Shown piece by piece: positions 13,166-20,580 of a stretch of DNA of 27,408 nucleotides. Positions within the stretch are counted from its first letter, which is position 1. Each line of letters begins with the position of its first letter. Source of the stretch: JAEYZS01 sp031374125 (lineage in GTDB: Bacteria; Bdellovibrionota; Bdellovibrionia; Bdellovibrionales; JAEYZS01). Below the pieces are notes generated by a model, which searched no databases, was not told where the DNA came from, and saw only the letters and a program-made list of their open reading frames with translations. The stretch spans positions 1 through 27,408 of the forward strand of contig JANMFM010000166.1 of assembly GCA_031374125.1 (NCBI GenBank). The letters are read 5' to 3'. Made by a program: the position numbers and the translations under genes.

Positions 13166-13472
13166 TTGCCGCTCCTTTAGCTTTTACTTTTTTCCCAGAT
13201 AATTTAGCTTTAATTCTTTTTTTGATATCGAGAGCTTTTTTAGAAAGGTCTTTGTTATCACGGCTCAAAAGATATCCGTCAAACGTGCCTCTATGCTCGA
13301 TTGTTCTCAAAGTGCTTGTCGCAATCTTCAAAGTGAAAGATTGATTCAAAGCTTGGCTATGAAGTTTTTTGTATTGAATGTTCGGCTGACTGATAGATTT
13401 TGTCTTAATGTTCGAGTGCGACACTAAGTTGCTAACAACAGGTCCTTTTTGAGTTAATTCACAACGTGGCAT
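13155..13472 (-). CDS. rpmB: 50S ribosomal protein L28
   Basis: A 105-residue L28. The family core is clear: MPRCELTQKGPVVSNLVSHS then NIKTK, QPNIQYKKL, LKIATSTLRTIEHRG and FDGYLL. L28 binds 23S rRNA near the E site. Only one Cys (C4) remains; the paired CxxC zinc knuckle of the C+ form is absent, so it should not hold zinc. A Lys-rich C-terminus extends it beyond the usual ~78 residues. First gene of a two-gene minus-strand operon with L24; Shine-Dalgarno AGGGAG lies just upstream. Divergent from rpsR across 145 bp. Confidence 0.88.
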   Translation of the reverse strand: MPRCELTQKGPVVSNLVSHSNIKTKSISQPNIQYKKLHSQALNQSFTLKIATSTLRTIEHRGTFDGYLLSRDNKDLSKKALDIKKRIKAKLSGKKVKAKGAASEA

Positions 13473-13558
13473 ACTAATGCTCCCTAATCCCTAATTTGGA
13501 TAGATGATATATATTACGAAGTTCATGAAAATAGTCGAAAAATACGCTTGTTGGCAAC

Positions 13559-13581
13559 ACTAAATTATATTATAACCCTTT
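13559..13581. promoter_or_regulatory. possible Zur-like box / -10 region before rpsR
   Basis: ATTATATTATAAC (13564-13576) matches the centre of the Gram-negative Zur operator (GTTATANTATAAC) on the minus strand at 12 of 13 positions; the flanks match less well. TATAAC (13571-13576) could be the -10 box of rpsR. Because the region is AT-rich, the match may be chance. Confidence 0.3.
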
Positions 13582-13584
13582 TTT

Positions 13585-13599
13585 ACCTAATTATTAGGT
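13585..13599. promoter_or_regulatory. 15-bp perfect palindrome in the rpsR leader
   Basis: ACCTAAT-T-ATTAGGT lies 6 bp before the Shine-Dalgarno AGGAG (13606-13610). As the loop is a single base it is more likely a protein-binding DNA site than an RNA hairpin. Possible operator for a repressor of the S18 gene. Confidence 0.35.
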
Positions 13600-13617
13600 T
13601 CTAACAGGAGACATCCC

Positions 13618-13896
13618 TTGCTTAAAAAAGGTTCTGGAAAAACAAAATTTAGATCTGAATACCCAGTGGACTTTAAATTCGATTTTAAAGACGCTTCAAC
13701 TCTTTCAAAGTTCATCATTGAAGGTGCTAAAATCATCCCTTCAAGAATCAGCAAACTTAGCTCTATGCAACAAAGAGCAGTAGCTAACGCTGTGAAAAGA
13801 GCTAGAAATATCGCTTTATTGCCACTTGGTGCTGATGCTTACGATAAAATGCATTATCCAGAACCAATCAGCCCTAAGCCATTCAAAATCGACTAA
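13618..13896 (+). CDS. rpsR: 30S ribosomal protein S18 (cysteine-free form)
   Basis: A 92-residue S18. The family core lies at about residues 28-73: TLSKFIIEGAKIIPSRISKL then QQRAVANAVKRARNIALLPL. S18 pairs with S6 on 16S rRNA in the small-subunit platform. It has no cysteine at all, as in the zinc-independent C- form, and has a longer C-terminal tail (HYPEPISPKPFKID). TTG start with AGGAG seven bases upstream; no ATG gives the conserved N-part. It usually lies in rpsF-rpsR-rplI, but here it is alone and divergent from rpmB. A terminator follows at 13933. Confidence 0.88.
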   Translation: MLKKGSGKTKFRSEYPVDFKFDFKDASTLSKFIIEGAKIIPSRISKLSSMQQRAVANAVKRARNIALLPLGADAYDKMHYPEPISPKPFKID

Positions 13897-13932
13897 ATTA
13901 TTAGTACATTTTGCGATCGTTTAATAAGAAGG

Positions 13933-13960
13933 AGGAAGACAAGGGTTTTCTTCCTTTTTT
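13933..13960. terminator. rho-independent terminator of rpsR
   Basis: AGGAAGA (13933-13939) pairs with TCTTCCT (13949-13955), then six T residues run to 13960. The same hairpin may serve the convergent LuxR-type gene ending at 13967. Confidence 0.7.
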
Positions 13961-13966
13961 GCATTT

Positions 13967-14503
13967 TTACGCGTTTTGGTTGTGTGGAAGTAGCAAATCT
14001 TCTAGAAAAAATGCGGCGAACTCTGAGCGGTTACGTAAACCTGACTTTGTATATACCGCTGTAATCTGCTGGGTTACGGTTTTTTCTGAAGTTCCACGAA
14101 TATCTGCTATTTCTTTATTTGCGAAGCCCTTTAAAAGAAGTAAGGCAATTTCTTTTTCTGCCTTTGTCATTCCCCACTTTTCGAGTTGTTCGTCTATTTT
14201 AAGGCTCAATCCCTTAACAAGATGCTGAGTTTCTTTACGGTAGTCTTTTAGACTTTTTCTTACATTTGCTAGGTCAGCGCGTATTTCTATATTTTCTTTT
14301 TTCGATACAAAGTATCTAACGGCTACAGTGATAATCCAAAAAGCGGCGAAAGATATAATTACGCCTTCAATAACTAAATGCCCCCAAGTCGATCCGTGAG
14401 ACAAATCATCGATTGCATCAACAGCCCATAATGCGACAGCTGACATTAAGATCAACAGAACGGCCACTTTCTGCCTCCTGTCCAGTTGTGAGAATGCCTT
14501 CAT
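13967..14503 (-). CDS. membrane-anchored LuxR-type transcriptional regulator
   Basis: A 178-residue protein. Two membrane helices come first (about 12-30 and 41-63), then a coiled coil (about 66-105), then a LuxR/GerE HTH (about 115-170): WGMTKAEKEIALLLLKGFAN, then KEIADIRGTSEKTVTQQI. The usual DNA-contact Thr-Val and the [KR]-E-I-A motif are present. There is no receiver or autoinducer domain, so the signal is probably sensed at the membrane. It is divergent from the type III polyketide synthase operon, making control of that cluster likely. Shine-Dalgarno AAGGAG nine bases before the ATG. Confidence 0.8.
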   Translation of the reverse strand: MKAFSQLDRRQKVAVLLILMSAVALWAVDAIDDLSHGSTWGHLVIEGVIISFAAFWIITVAVRYFVSKKENIEIRADLANVRKSLKDYRKETQHLVKGLSLKIDEQLEKWGMTKAEKEIALLLLKGFANKEIADIRGTSEKTVTQQITAVYTKSGLRNRSEFAAFFLEDLLLPHNQNA

Positions 14504-14588
14504 GACTAGAACTCCTTATCAGGATAAAGTCCTATAGTAGATGTAAATCACTGGAATATAAAAGAATTTTCTTAAGATATTCATCGGA

Positions 14589-14620
14589 TTTCGTATATCG
14601 CAAATAATTGCGAAGATAAT
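14589..14620 (+). promoter_or_regulatory. putative promoter/operator of the type III PKS operon
   Basis: TCGCAA-ATAA-TTGCGA (14598-14613) is a perfect 6-bp inverted repeat immediately before GATAAT (14615-14620), a good -10 box. No clear -35 was found, so an activator bound at the repeat is plausible; the divergent LuxR-type protein is the obvious candidate. Confidence 0.45.
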
Positions 14621-14649
14621 ATCAGTTCCAATCAAACAAAGAGGTGATT

Positions 14650-15705
14650 ATGTCTAAAATACTAAAGGTCTCAACAGTACAGCCAGGTTTTGAATATACG
14701 ACTGCTGAAATTGTAAAAATAGCTGATGAACTTTGGCTAAGTCATATCAATCCCGATATGAGACGTATCGCCTTAAAAATATTTGTAGGTGCAGATATAC
14801 AAAAGCGCCATTCAGCATTTCCTCTTGAAACAGTTTTTGCCAGTATAAGTTTTGAAGAAAAAAATAATCTGTACATTAAAGCTGCAATTGATCTAGCTGA
14901 GCGTGCACTAAAAAAAGCATTAGTTGATAGTGGTACTCGACCTGAAGAGTTGGACTTTATTGTTACCACTAGCTGTACAGGATTCATGATTCCATCAGTA
15001 GATGCCTACCTCATTGATAAGTTGGGCTTGAATAGAAACATTAAGCGTCTTCCTGTAACTGAAATGGGATGTGCAGCTGGAGTTTCTGCACTTATGTATG
15101 CAAACGATTATTTAAAAGCAAATCCAAATTCCAAGGCCGCAGTTGTCTCTGTAGAACTACCAAGTATCACATTCCAAAAAGATGATTTTTCTATGGAGAA
15201 TTTAGTGAGCACTGCGATCTTTGCTGATGGAGCCGCGGCAGTTATCTTAGGAAATGACGACACTAAAGTTGCTCCTAAAATTGTGGACACAGATATGTAC
15301 CACTTTGCAAATACAACTCATCTTATGGGATATGAACTTAGAAATTCTGGTCTCAAAATTGTGCTTGATCGCGATGTTCCAGATACAATTCAAGAGCACT
15401 TCCCAAAACTGTTTCTTCCATTTCTGGAAAGAAATAATTTAAAAGTTGAAGACGTACAAAATTATATGTTTCACCCTGGCGGCAAAAAAATCATCACTCG
15501 CGTAGAAGAATACATCGCACAGTTTGGAAAAGACATTTCAGACTCAAAGGCAGTTCTGAAAGAAAGAGGCAATCTCTCGAGTGCAACGATTCTCCATATT
15601 CTGGAACGCATACTTATGAAACCTCATAATGCTGGAGAACTTGGATATATGCTTGCTTTTGGCCCCGGCTTTTCAGGACAAAGCATCTTGCTTAAGTGGG
15701 AGTAG
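14650..15705 (+). CDS. type III polyketide synthase (chalcone-synthase-like)
   Basis: A 351-residue homodimeric ketosynthase that extends an acyl-CoA starter with malonyl-CoA and cyclises the product to an alkylresorcinol, pyrone or naphthol-type ring. The catalytic triad is visible: C141 (TEMGCAAGV), H275 (MFHPGGKKI) and N308 (RGNLSSAT), plus the C-terminal GPGFSGQSILLKW. Length is normal for bacterial members. ATG 14650 is chosen over the in-frame GTG 14644, because GAGGTG there is the Shine-Dalgarno. First gene of a four-gene operon; the FAD oxidoreductase starts 4 bp after its stop. Starter unit and ring type cannot be predicted from sequence reading. Confidence 0.92.
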   Translation: MSKILKVSTVQPGFEYTTAEIVKIADELWLSHINPDMRRIALKIFVGADIQKRHSAFPLETVFASISFEEKNNLYIKAAIDLAERALKKALVDSGTRPEELDFIVTTSCTGFMIPSVDAYLIDKLGLNRNIKRLPVTEMGCAAGVSALMYANDYLKANPNSKAAVVSVELPSITFQKDDFSMENLVSTAIFADGAAAVILGNDDTKVAPKIVDTDMYHFANTTHLMGYELRNSGLKIVLDRDVPDTIQEHFPKLFLPFLERNNLKVEDVQNYMFHPGGKKIITRVEEYIAQFGKDISDSKAVLKERGNLSSATILHILERILMKPHNAGELGYMLAFGPGFSGQSILLKWE

Positions 15706-15709
15706 ATTT

Positions 15710-16894
15710 ATGAATAACATTTTTGATATTATAATAGTCGGCGCAGGTCCGGCAGGTGCGTTTCTTGCGTACAAACTTTCTAAGGTTGGACTGAGAATTC
15801 TTGTGATTGAGAAAAACATAACGCCTAAGCGTAAGGTTTGTGGAGAATACCTATGCCCACTCGGTGTTGAGTTATTAAGGAGTGAGGGACTTGAGCGAGA
15901 AATTATCGGAGAATTTTTACCTCTTGGAGGAATGCTAATTGTTACGGCCTCTGATACTCAAGTAAATACATCTTTTCCCTTTCAAGAGAAATACCACGGA
16001 GTCTCTGTGAACCGTCAAATTTTTGATGAAAATATCATAACCCTCGCAAAAAAATCTGGAGCAGGATTTAAAACAGGTGTGGAGGTTCGAAAAATAACTC
16101 AACAATCTGACAGATGGATTGTTGAGACCAATCAAGGCTCATTTATAACAAACGTTGTTGTTGGAGCTGATGGAAGAGGGTCGGTTGTGTCTAAGGCATT
16201 TCAAAATGATATTCCCAATATAGGAAAGCGCGTGGCACTTCATGTGTTGGTACATAATAAAGATAAGAATCTTCGCCGAGGAGAGATGCATATATTCGAT
16301 AACGGGGCTTACATTGGAGTGAATCCTACAGGAGAAAAAGAAGTTAATTTTTCTTTGGTTCTGGATGCTGAGGATCTTAGAGAGTTAGGCAACCCCGTTG
16401 AGGCATTGAATCATTACTTGGAAAAATCTCCCAATTTAAAATCCAGATTTCCAAAATTTTTAGAAGAAGATAAAATCAGTACCGCATTTCCGATACAGCA
16501 TCAGACAAGATCCATTATTCCTCGTCGCAATATTGTATTGATAGGGGATGCAGCAGGATTTGTGGATCCTCTTACTGGAGAGGGAATGTACAACGCTATG
16601 CTATCTGCATCACTTCTAGCGGAGGAAATCATTCGGGATTCAGAAAAAAGCTTAAACATTTCAAAGCAAGTCTTTACAAACTATCAAAAGCAGTATTCAA
16701 AGATTTTGAGACAAAAAATCCTTCTGAACCGTTTGTTTCAGCTTTTGATTCGCAGACCTCGTCTTGTTGAGTTGGTCGCTAGTTATTTGCTAAAAAAACA
16801 AGCCCGCGCTGACACCTTCATCGGAATAATTGGAAACATTTATTCACCAATAAAAGGCATTTTAAAACTGATACTAAACTTAAGGAGCGCATAA
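15710..16894 (+). CDS. FAD-dependent oxidoreductase, geranylgeranyl-reductase/PHBH-like
   Basis: A 394-residue flavoprotein. Motifs in order: N-terminal dinucleotide fold IIIVGAGPAGAFLAYKL (residues 7-23), a CGEYLCP segment near 45, DG motif VGADGRGSVVS (about 153-163), and the second FAD motif LIGDAAGFVDPLTGEGMYNA (about 277-296). This layout is that of monooxygenases/reductases acting on aromatic or isoprenoid substrates. ATG 15710 follows the upstream stop by four bases. Next to a type III polyketide synthase it probably hydroxylates or oxidises the polyketide. Its TAA overlaps the following ATG. Confidence 0.88.
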   Translation: MNNIFDIIIVGAGPAGAFLAYKLSKVGLRILVIEKNITPKRKVCGEYLCPLGVELLRSEGLEREIIGEFLPLGGMLIVTASDTQVNTSFPFQEKYHGVSVNRQIFDENIITLAKKSGAGFKTGVEVRKITQQSDRWIVETNQGSFITNVVVGADGRGSVVSKAFQNDIPNIGKRVALHVLVHNKDKNLRRGEMHIFDNGAYIGVNPTGEKEVNFSLVLDAEDLRELGNPVEALNHYLEKSPNLKSRFPKFLEEDKISTAFPIQHQTRSIIPRRNIVLIGDAAGFVDPLTGEGMYNAMLSASLLAEEIIRDSEKSLNISKQVFTNYQKQYSKILRQKILLNRLFQLLIRRPRLVELVASYLLKKQARADTFIGIIGNIYSPIKGILKLILNLRSA

Positions 16895-17481
16895 TGAAGA
16901 ATAAATTACTACTAATTGCAATTATGATATTTTGGTTTTTACCAATAGTCAGTAAATCTGAAAGTTACAATTTTTCTTCTTCTAACTATGAAGATGCAAA
17001 GAAAGCAGATTCATACATCAAATTTGATATGGCCAGTACAAAAGTTGGAATTTTTACGAGTCATTTTACCGGCTATGTAAAAAAATTCTCTATTTCAGGA
17101 AACAAAAAAGACAACTTCATATCGGATGCAATTGTAGAATTTGAAGTGAAAGAACTTGATACTGATATAGATGGTAGAAACGAAAAAATGTGGGATCAGT
17201 GCTTAGATGCTACTCACAATCCCAAGATTCAAATAAAATTATCACAAAAAATTGAGATTGGCGGGCCAAGAAAAGACATTGCTGGAGTGATCAATGTCCG
17301 TGGTGAAGACCATTCTTTGACTTTAAGTGTAGAAGTGAATTCAGATATGATTGCAGACATTAAAGGTCAGGTTTCCATTAAAGATCTCAAGATTCCAGAT
17401 CCTTCAATTGCAATAGCCTCTGTTCGGGATACAATCGATATCGGTGCACATTTCATAGTCGGAGAAAATAATAAGAAATAA
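16894..17481 (+). CDS. YceI-family periplasmic lipid-binding protein
   Basis: A 195-residue exported protein. A signal peptide covers about residues 1-24 (LLLIAIMIFWFLPIVSKSES). The rest has the YceI beta-barrel pattern: YIKFDMASTKVGIFTSHFTG (the H-F-x-G phrase), then DAIVEFEVKELDTD, the W-D-x-C-L-D-A loop and a GVINVRGEDHSLTL stretch. YceI proteins hold long isoprenoid or quinone-like molecules in a lipocalin-type pocket. Between a biosynthetic flavoenzyme and an exporter it could carry the lipidic product across the periplasm. One-base overlap with the flavoprotein stop. Confidence 0.82.
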   Translation: MKNKLLLIAIMIFWFLPIVSKSESYNFSSSNYEDAKKADSYIKFDMASTKVGIFTSHFTGYVKKFSISGNKKDNFISDAIVEFEVKELDTDIDGRNEKMWDQCLDATHNPKIQIKLSQKIEIGGPRKDIAGVINVRGEDHSLTLSVEVNSDMIADIKGQVSIKDLKIPDPSIAIASVRDTIDIGAHFIVGENNKK

Positions 17482-17493
17482 GGTTGGTATATA

Positions 17494-19827
17494 ATGCGCT
17501 TTTGGATTCAGCTTATGATCAAGTACCGCACGGCAGTGATTGTCTTGACGGGTTTACTCACAATTTTACTTTTGACTCAATTGAGCGGTCTGCAAATAAT
17601 TATTGATCCAGATAATATTTTGCCTCGCAACCATCACTTTGTAAAAACCAATGATCTTATCGAAGAAACTTTTGGGAATAAATTTACTGTAGTGATTGGA
17701 CTCACTCCAAAGTCTGGTGATATTTATCAAACACAATTTTTAGACCAGGTAAAAGAAATCACCAAGAGAATTGAAAATGCCCCAGGCGCTATCAAAAGCC
17801 ATATCAATGGCCTAGCAACAAGTAAAGCTAAGCAAATTATACTCACTCCGGAGGGACCTGTTCCTGTACCGATCTTAGATAAAACACCGGAGACCATGGA
17901 GGAGATGCAGCAGTTCAAAAATGCGCTCCATTCAGATCCTGTTTTTAAACGACTACTTTATTCTGACGATGAAAAAACCACTCAGATTATTGCTGAGTTT
18001 TCAAAGATAGAAGGAGGGTTTAAGGCCATTGAAAAGAACGTACGGGATGCAATCAGTCCTTCACTGGACGGCAGTATTGATATTGAGATCGGCGGATTAC
18101 CTATTTTTCTATCCGCTCTAGAGTCTTTTTCTGAGCGTATGGCATTTCTATTTCCACTCGCTTTAATATTGATTGGATTGATTCACTACGAAGCCTTTCG
18201 CACAAAGCAGGCGCTAATTCTACCTCTTGTAACCGCATTACTTGCTGTAGTTTGGGCTATCGGTGGACTCGGGTTAATGCGCCAGTCATTTGATGTTTTC
18301 AATGCCTCTACACCCATACTTATTTTAGCTATTGCTGCCGGTCACGCTGTGCAGATTTTAAAGAGATACTACGAGGAATTCCATCACATTAAAAAATCAC
18401 GTCCAGAGCTTTCATTAAAAGAAATGAATTTTGCTGCGGTCGAAGAGACGTTAACAAAAGTTGGACCTGTGATGGTCGTAGCTTGCACAGTTGCGGCACT
18501 TGGCTTTTTTAGTTTAGTTATTTTTGAAATTAAAACCATCAGAACTTTCGGTCTATTTACGGGCTTTGGAGTATTGAGTGCTCTCGTTATTGAGCTGACA
18601 TTCATTCCAGCATTGCGGGCAATACTGCCGCCTCCTGGAGATAAAGAGAGTCAGCGCGAACAGCAAATTTCTTTTTGGGATAAAATTACAGAGTATCTCT
18701 TTAACTTGGCTTTCAATAAAAGAAAATTTGTTTACATCATATCTTTGGCATTTCTCGTTCTATTTTCGTTAGGAGCTTATTGGGTAAAGATTGATAACTC
18801 TCAGAAAGAGTATTTTTTGGATTCATTACAAGTTAAAAAAGACGATGCCCTTATAAACGCTAAATTAGCAGGAACAAATGTTGTCTATGTTTTGGTAGAT
18901 GGGAAAATCCCAGACTCTGTTTCGAAACTCCCTGTTGTACAAGGCATAGAAAAAACTCAAAAATTTTTAGAAGAACAGCCATTGGTGGGAAAGACTGTTT
19001 CCATAAATAATTTTATCAAGCGAATGAATCAGGCTATGAACGTTAATAAGGAAGAGTTTTATAAGTTACCTGAGGACCCAGAAACCCTTGGTGCGTTCTT
19101 TCAAGCTTTTGAGGAACGCGGAGAAGAAGGAGAGTTTGATAGCTGGGTAGACAAAGATCGTAAGAAAACCATAATAGCAGCTTTTATCAAAACTGATAGC
19201 AGTGCCTATATTGAAGATCTAACTAAAAAAATAAATGCATTTGCTAAAACTAACTTTCCACCAGAAATTTCAGTTGATATTGGAGGTGGTGCCGTCAATG
19301 GCGTTGCGCTGAACGAAGTAATGATTCGTGAGAAAATTTTGAATATTGCTCAGATCCTCTTCGCAGTATTTTTAGTTTCCTCAATAGTATTTAGATCGTT
19401 CATTGCAGGAATTCTAATTTTGGTGCCATTGATTGCAGCGGTTGTTGTTAATTTTGGTGTGATGGGCTTATTCTCCATTCCACTTCAAATTGCCACAGCA
19501 CTAGTGTCGGCAATGGCAGTTGGTATTGGAGCAGATTATGGCATCTATATGAGCTACAGGATGAGGGAAGAGCTCCGTAAAGATCAATCCGAGGAAGATG
19601 CGTTACACAAGGCCTATCGTTCTGCAGGCAAGGCCACATTGTTTGTATCTTCTGCTGTTGCCGGCGGCTTTGGTATTTTGATGATATCTTGGGGATTTCT
19701 AATTCATATATGGATGGGTTTCTTGATCGCAACGGCAATGCTTACAAGCTCTATAGCGGCACTAACGTTGTTCCCAGCTTTAGTACTTACAATGCGTCCA
19801 CGTTTTATTTTTGAAAAAAGAAAATAA
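17494..19827 (+). CDS. RND/MMPL superfamily lipid exporter
   Basis: A 777-residue inner-membrane transporter. It has the two-repeat RND build: a first membrane helix (about 15-33), a large periplasmic loop (about 34-205), a cluster of helices (about 210-375), a helix near 410, a second large loop (about 430-610), then helices near 620-765. The signatures GAxYGIYMSYRMREEL and AIAAGHAVQILKRYYEE are typical of the COG1033/MMPL group, proton-driven exporters of lipids or hydrophobic products. Thirteen bases after YceI and in the same operon, it probably exports the polyketide. Its stop is 3 bp from the convergent gene, with no terminator between. Confidence 0.85.
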   Translation: MRFWIQLMIKYRTAVIVLTGLLTILLLTQLSGLQIIIDPDNILPRNHHFVKTNDLIEETFGNKFTVVIGLTPKSGDIYQTQFLDQVKEITKRIENAPGAIKSHINGLATSKAKQIILTPEGPVPVPILDKTPETMEEMQQFKNALHSDPVFKRLLYSDDEKTTQIIAEFSKIEGGFKAIEKNVRDAISPSLDGSIDIEIGGLPIFLSALESFSERMAFLFPLALILIGLIHYEAFRTKQALILPLVTALLAVVWAIGGLGLMRQSFDVFNASTPILILAIAAGHAVQILKRYYEEFHHIKKSRPELSLKEMNFAAVEETLTKVGPVMVVACTVAALGFFSLVIFEIKTIRTFGLFTGFGVLSALVIELTFIPALRAILPPPGDKESQREQQISFWDKITEYLFNLAFNKRKFVYIISLAFLVLFSLGAYWVKIDNSQKEYFLDSLQVKKDDALINAKLAGTNVVYVLVDGKIPDSVSKLPVVQGIEKTQKFLEEQPLVGKTVSINNFIKRMNQAMNVNKEEFYKLPEDPETLGAFFQAFEERGEEGEFDSWVDKDRKKTIIAAFIKTDSSAYIEDLTKKINAFAKTNFPPEISVDIGGGAVNGVALNEVMIREKILNIAQILFAVFLVSSIVFRSFIAGILILVPLIAAVVVNFGVMGLFSIPLQIATALVSAMAVGIGADYGIYMSYRMREELRKDQSEEDALHKAYRSAGKATLFVSSAVAGGFGILMISWGFLIHIWMGFLIATAMLTSSIAALTLFPALVLTMRPRFIFEKRK

Positions 19828-19830
19828 AGA

Positions 19831-20580
19831 TTAGTTTTTAATGCATTTCTCAATGAGTTCGTCTAAAGGAGGGAAGTTAGTACTTTCTTCAGTCAGTCGT
19901 TTTTCTGTTAAAGAAATCTTATTCATTTCTTTCTTCATCATGCTGCGAGTGGTTGGGCCTAAGGCTCTAACGTACCACCTTAGAGGATAAAGATAAGAAA
20001 TCTCTCTAATGATCAAGCCGTCCTTAGTTTCTTCGAGTACCTTAAGATTATCTCTTAAGGCAAAGCCTTTTTCATCTTTAACGAGCTTAGCGCGAATAAA
20101 TGTATAAGGAGCTTTTGTGGTCGATGTGTATTCTAATGTGTAATCTTGATCTTCAATAGCAGGAACTTTTTTGTAGATTCTCGCTTTGAATTTATTTTTA
20201 TTGAAATCTGCTTTTGCAACTTTTGATTCTCCATCAAGATTGTAGATTTTTTTAAAGAGCTCAGGCGCAGCCCACAAAGATTTGATAAAGTCAGCGTTCT
20301 TGCTGTCAATAGCGACTTGTCTGTAACCAATTGCGAGAGTGAAAGTTTCGTCATTTACAACTAGTCCTTCTCGCTCCACAACCATAGATAGATTTTCTTT
20401 GGTGTGATCTGGGAATAGATTTGTATGATCGGCTACAAACTTTTTGAAAACTTCTGGGGTTGTAAGATCGTTCAATCTTTCATTGAAGATCTCAGTGATT
20501 TCTTTCTCAGGAATTTTTCCGTATGAAAAGTTCCCATAGAAAAACGACGAGAACAGGAGACAAACTAGAACTACTTTCAA
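19831..20580 (-). CDS. exported SRPBCC/START-like protein (lipid-binding, inferred)
   Basis: A 249-residue protein with a signal peptide (about 1-21, VVLVCLLFSSFFYGNFSYG). The central and C-terminal parts look like a helix-grip fold: alternating beta stretches (ARIYKKVPAIEDQDYTLEYT, TFIRAKLVKD, DGLIIREISYLYPLRWYV), then a long amphipathic helix (TTRSMMKKEMNKISL). Such folds form a pocket for lipids. It overlaps the upstream serine palmitoyltransferase-like gene by four bases, so it is probably a periplasmic carrier or modifier of its lipid product. The fold call is from pattern alone. Confidence 0.5.
   Translation of the reverse strand: MKVVLVCLLFSSFFYGNFSYGKIPEKEITEIFNERLNDLTTPEVFKKFVADHTNLFPDHTKENLSMVVEREGLVVNDETFTLAIGYRQVAIDSKNADFIKSLWAAPELFKKIYNLDGESKVAKADFNKNKFKARIYKKVPAIEDQDYTLEYTSTTKAPYTFIRAKLVKDEKGFALRDNLKVLEETKDGLIIREISYLYPLRWYVRALGPTTRSMMKKEMNKISLTEKRLTEESTNFPPLDELIEKCIKN

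Noticed and set aside
13911..14228. 105-codon plus-strand frame inside the LuxR-type gene
   Set aside because: Antisense shadow of 13967-14503, which has clear HTH motifs.
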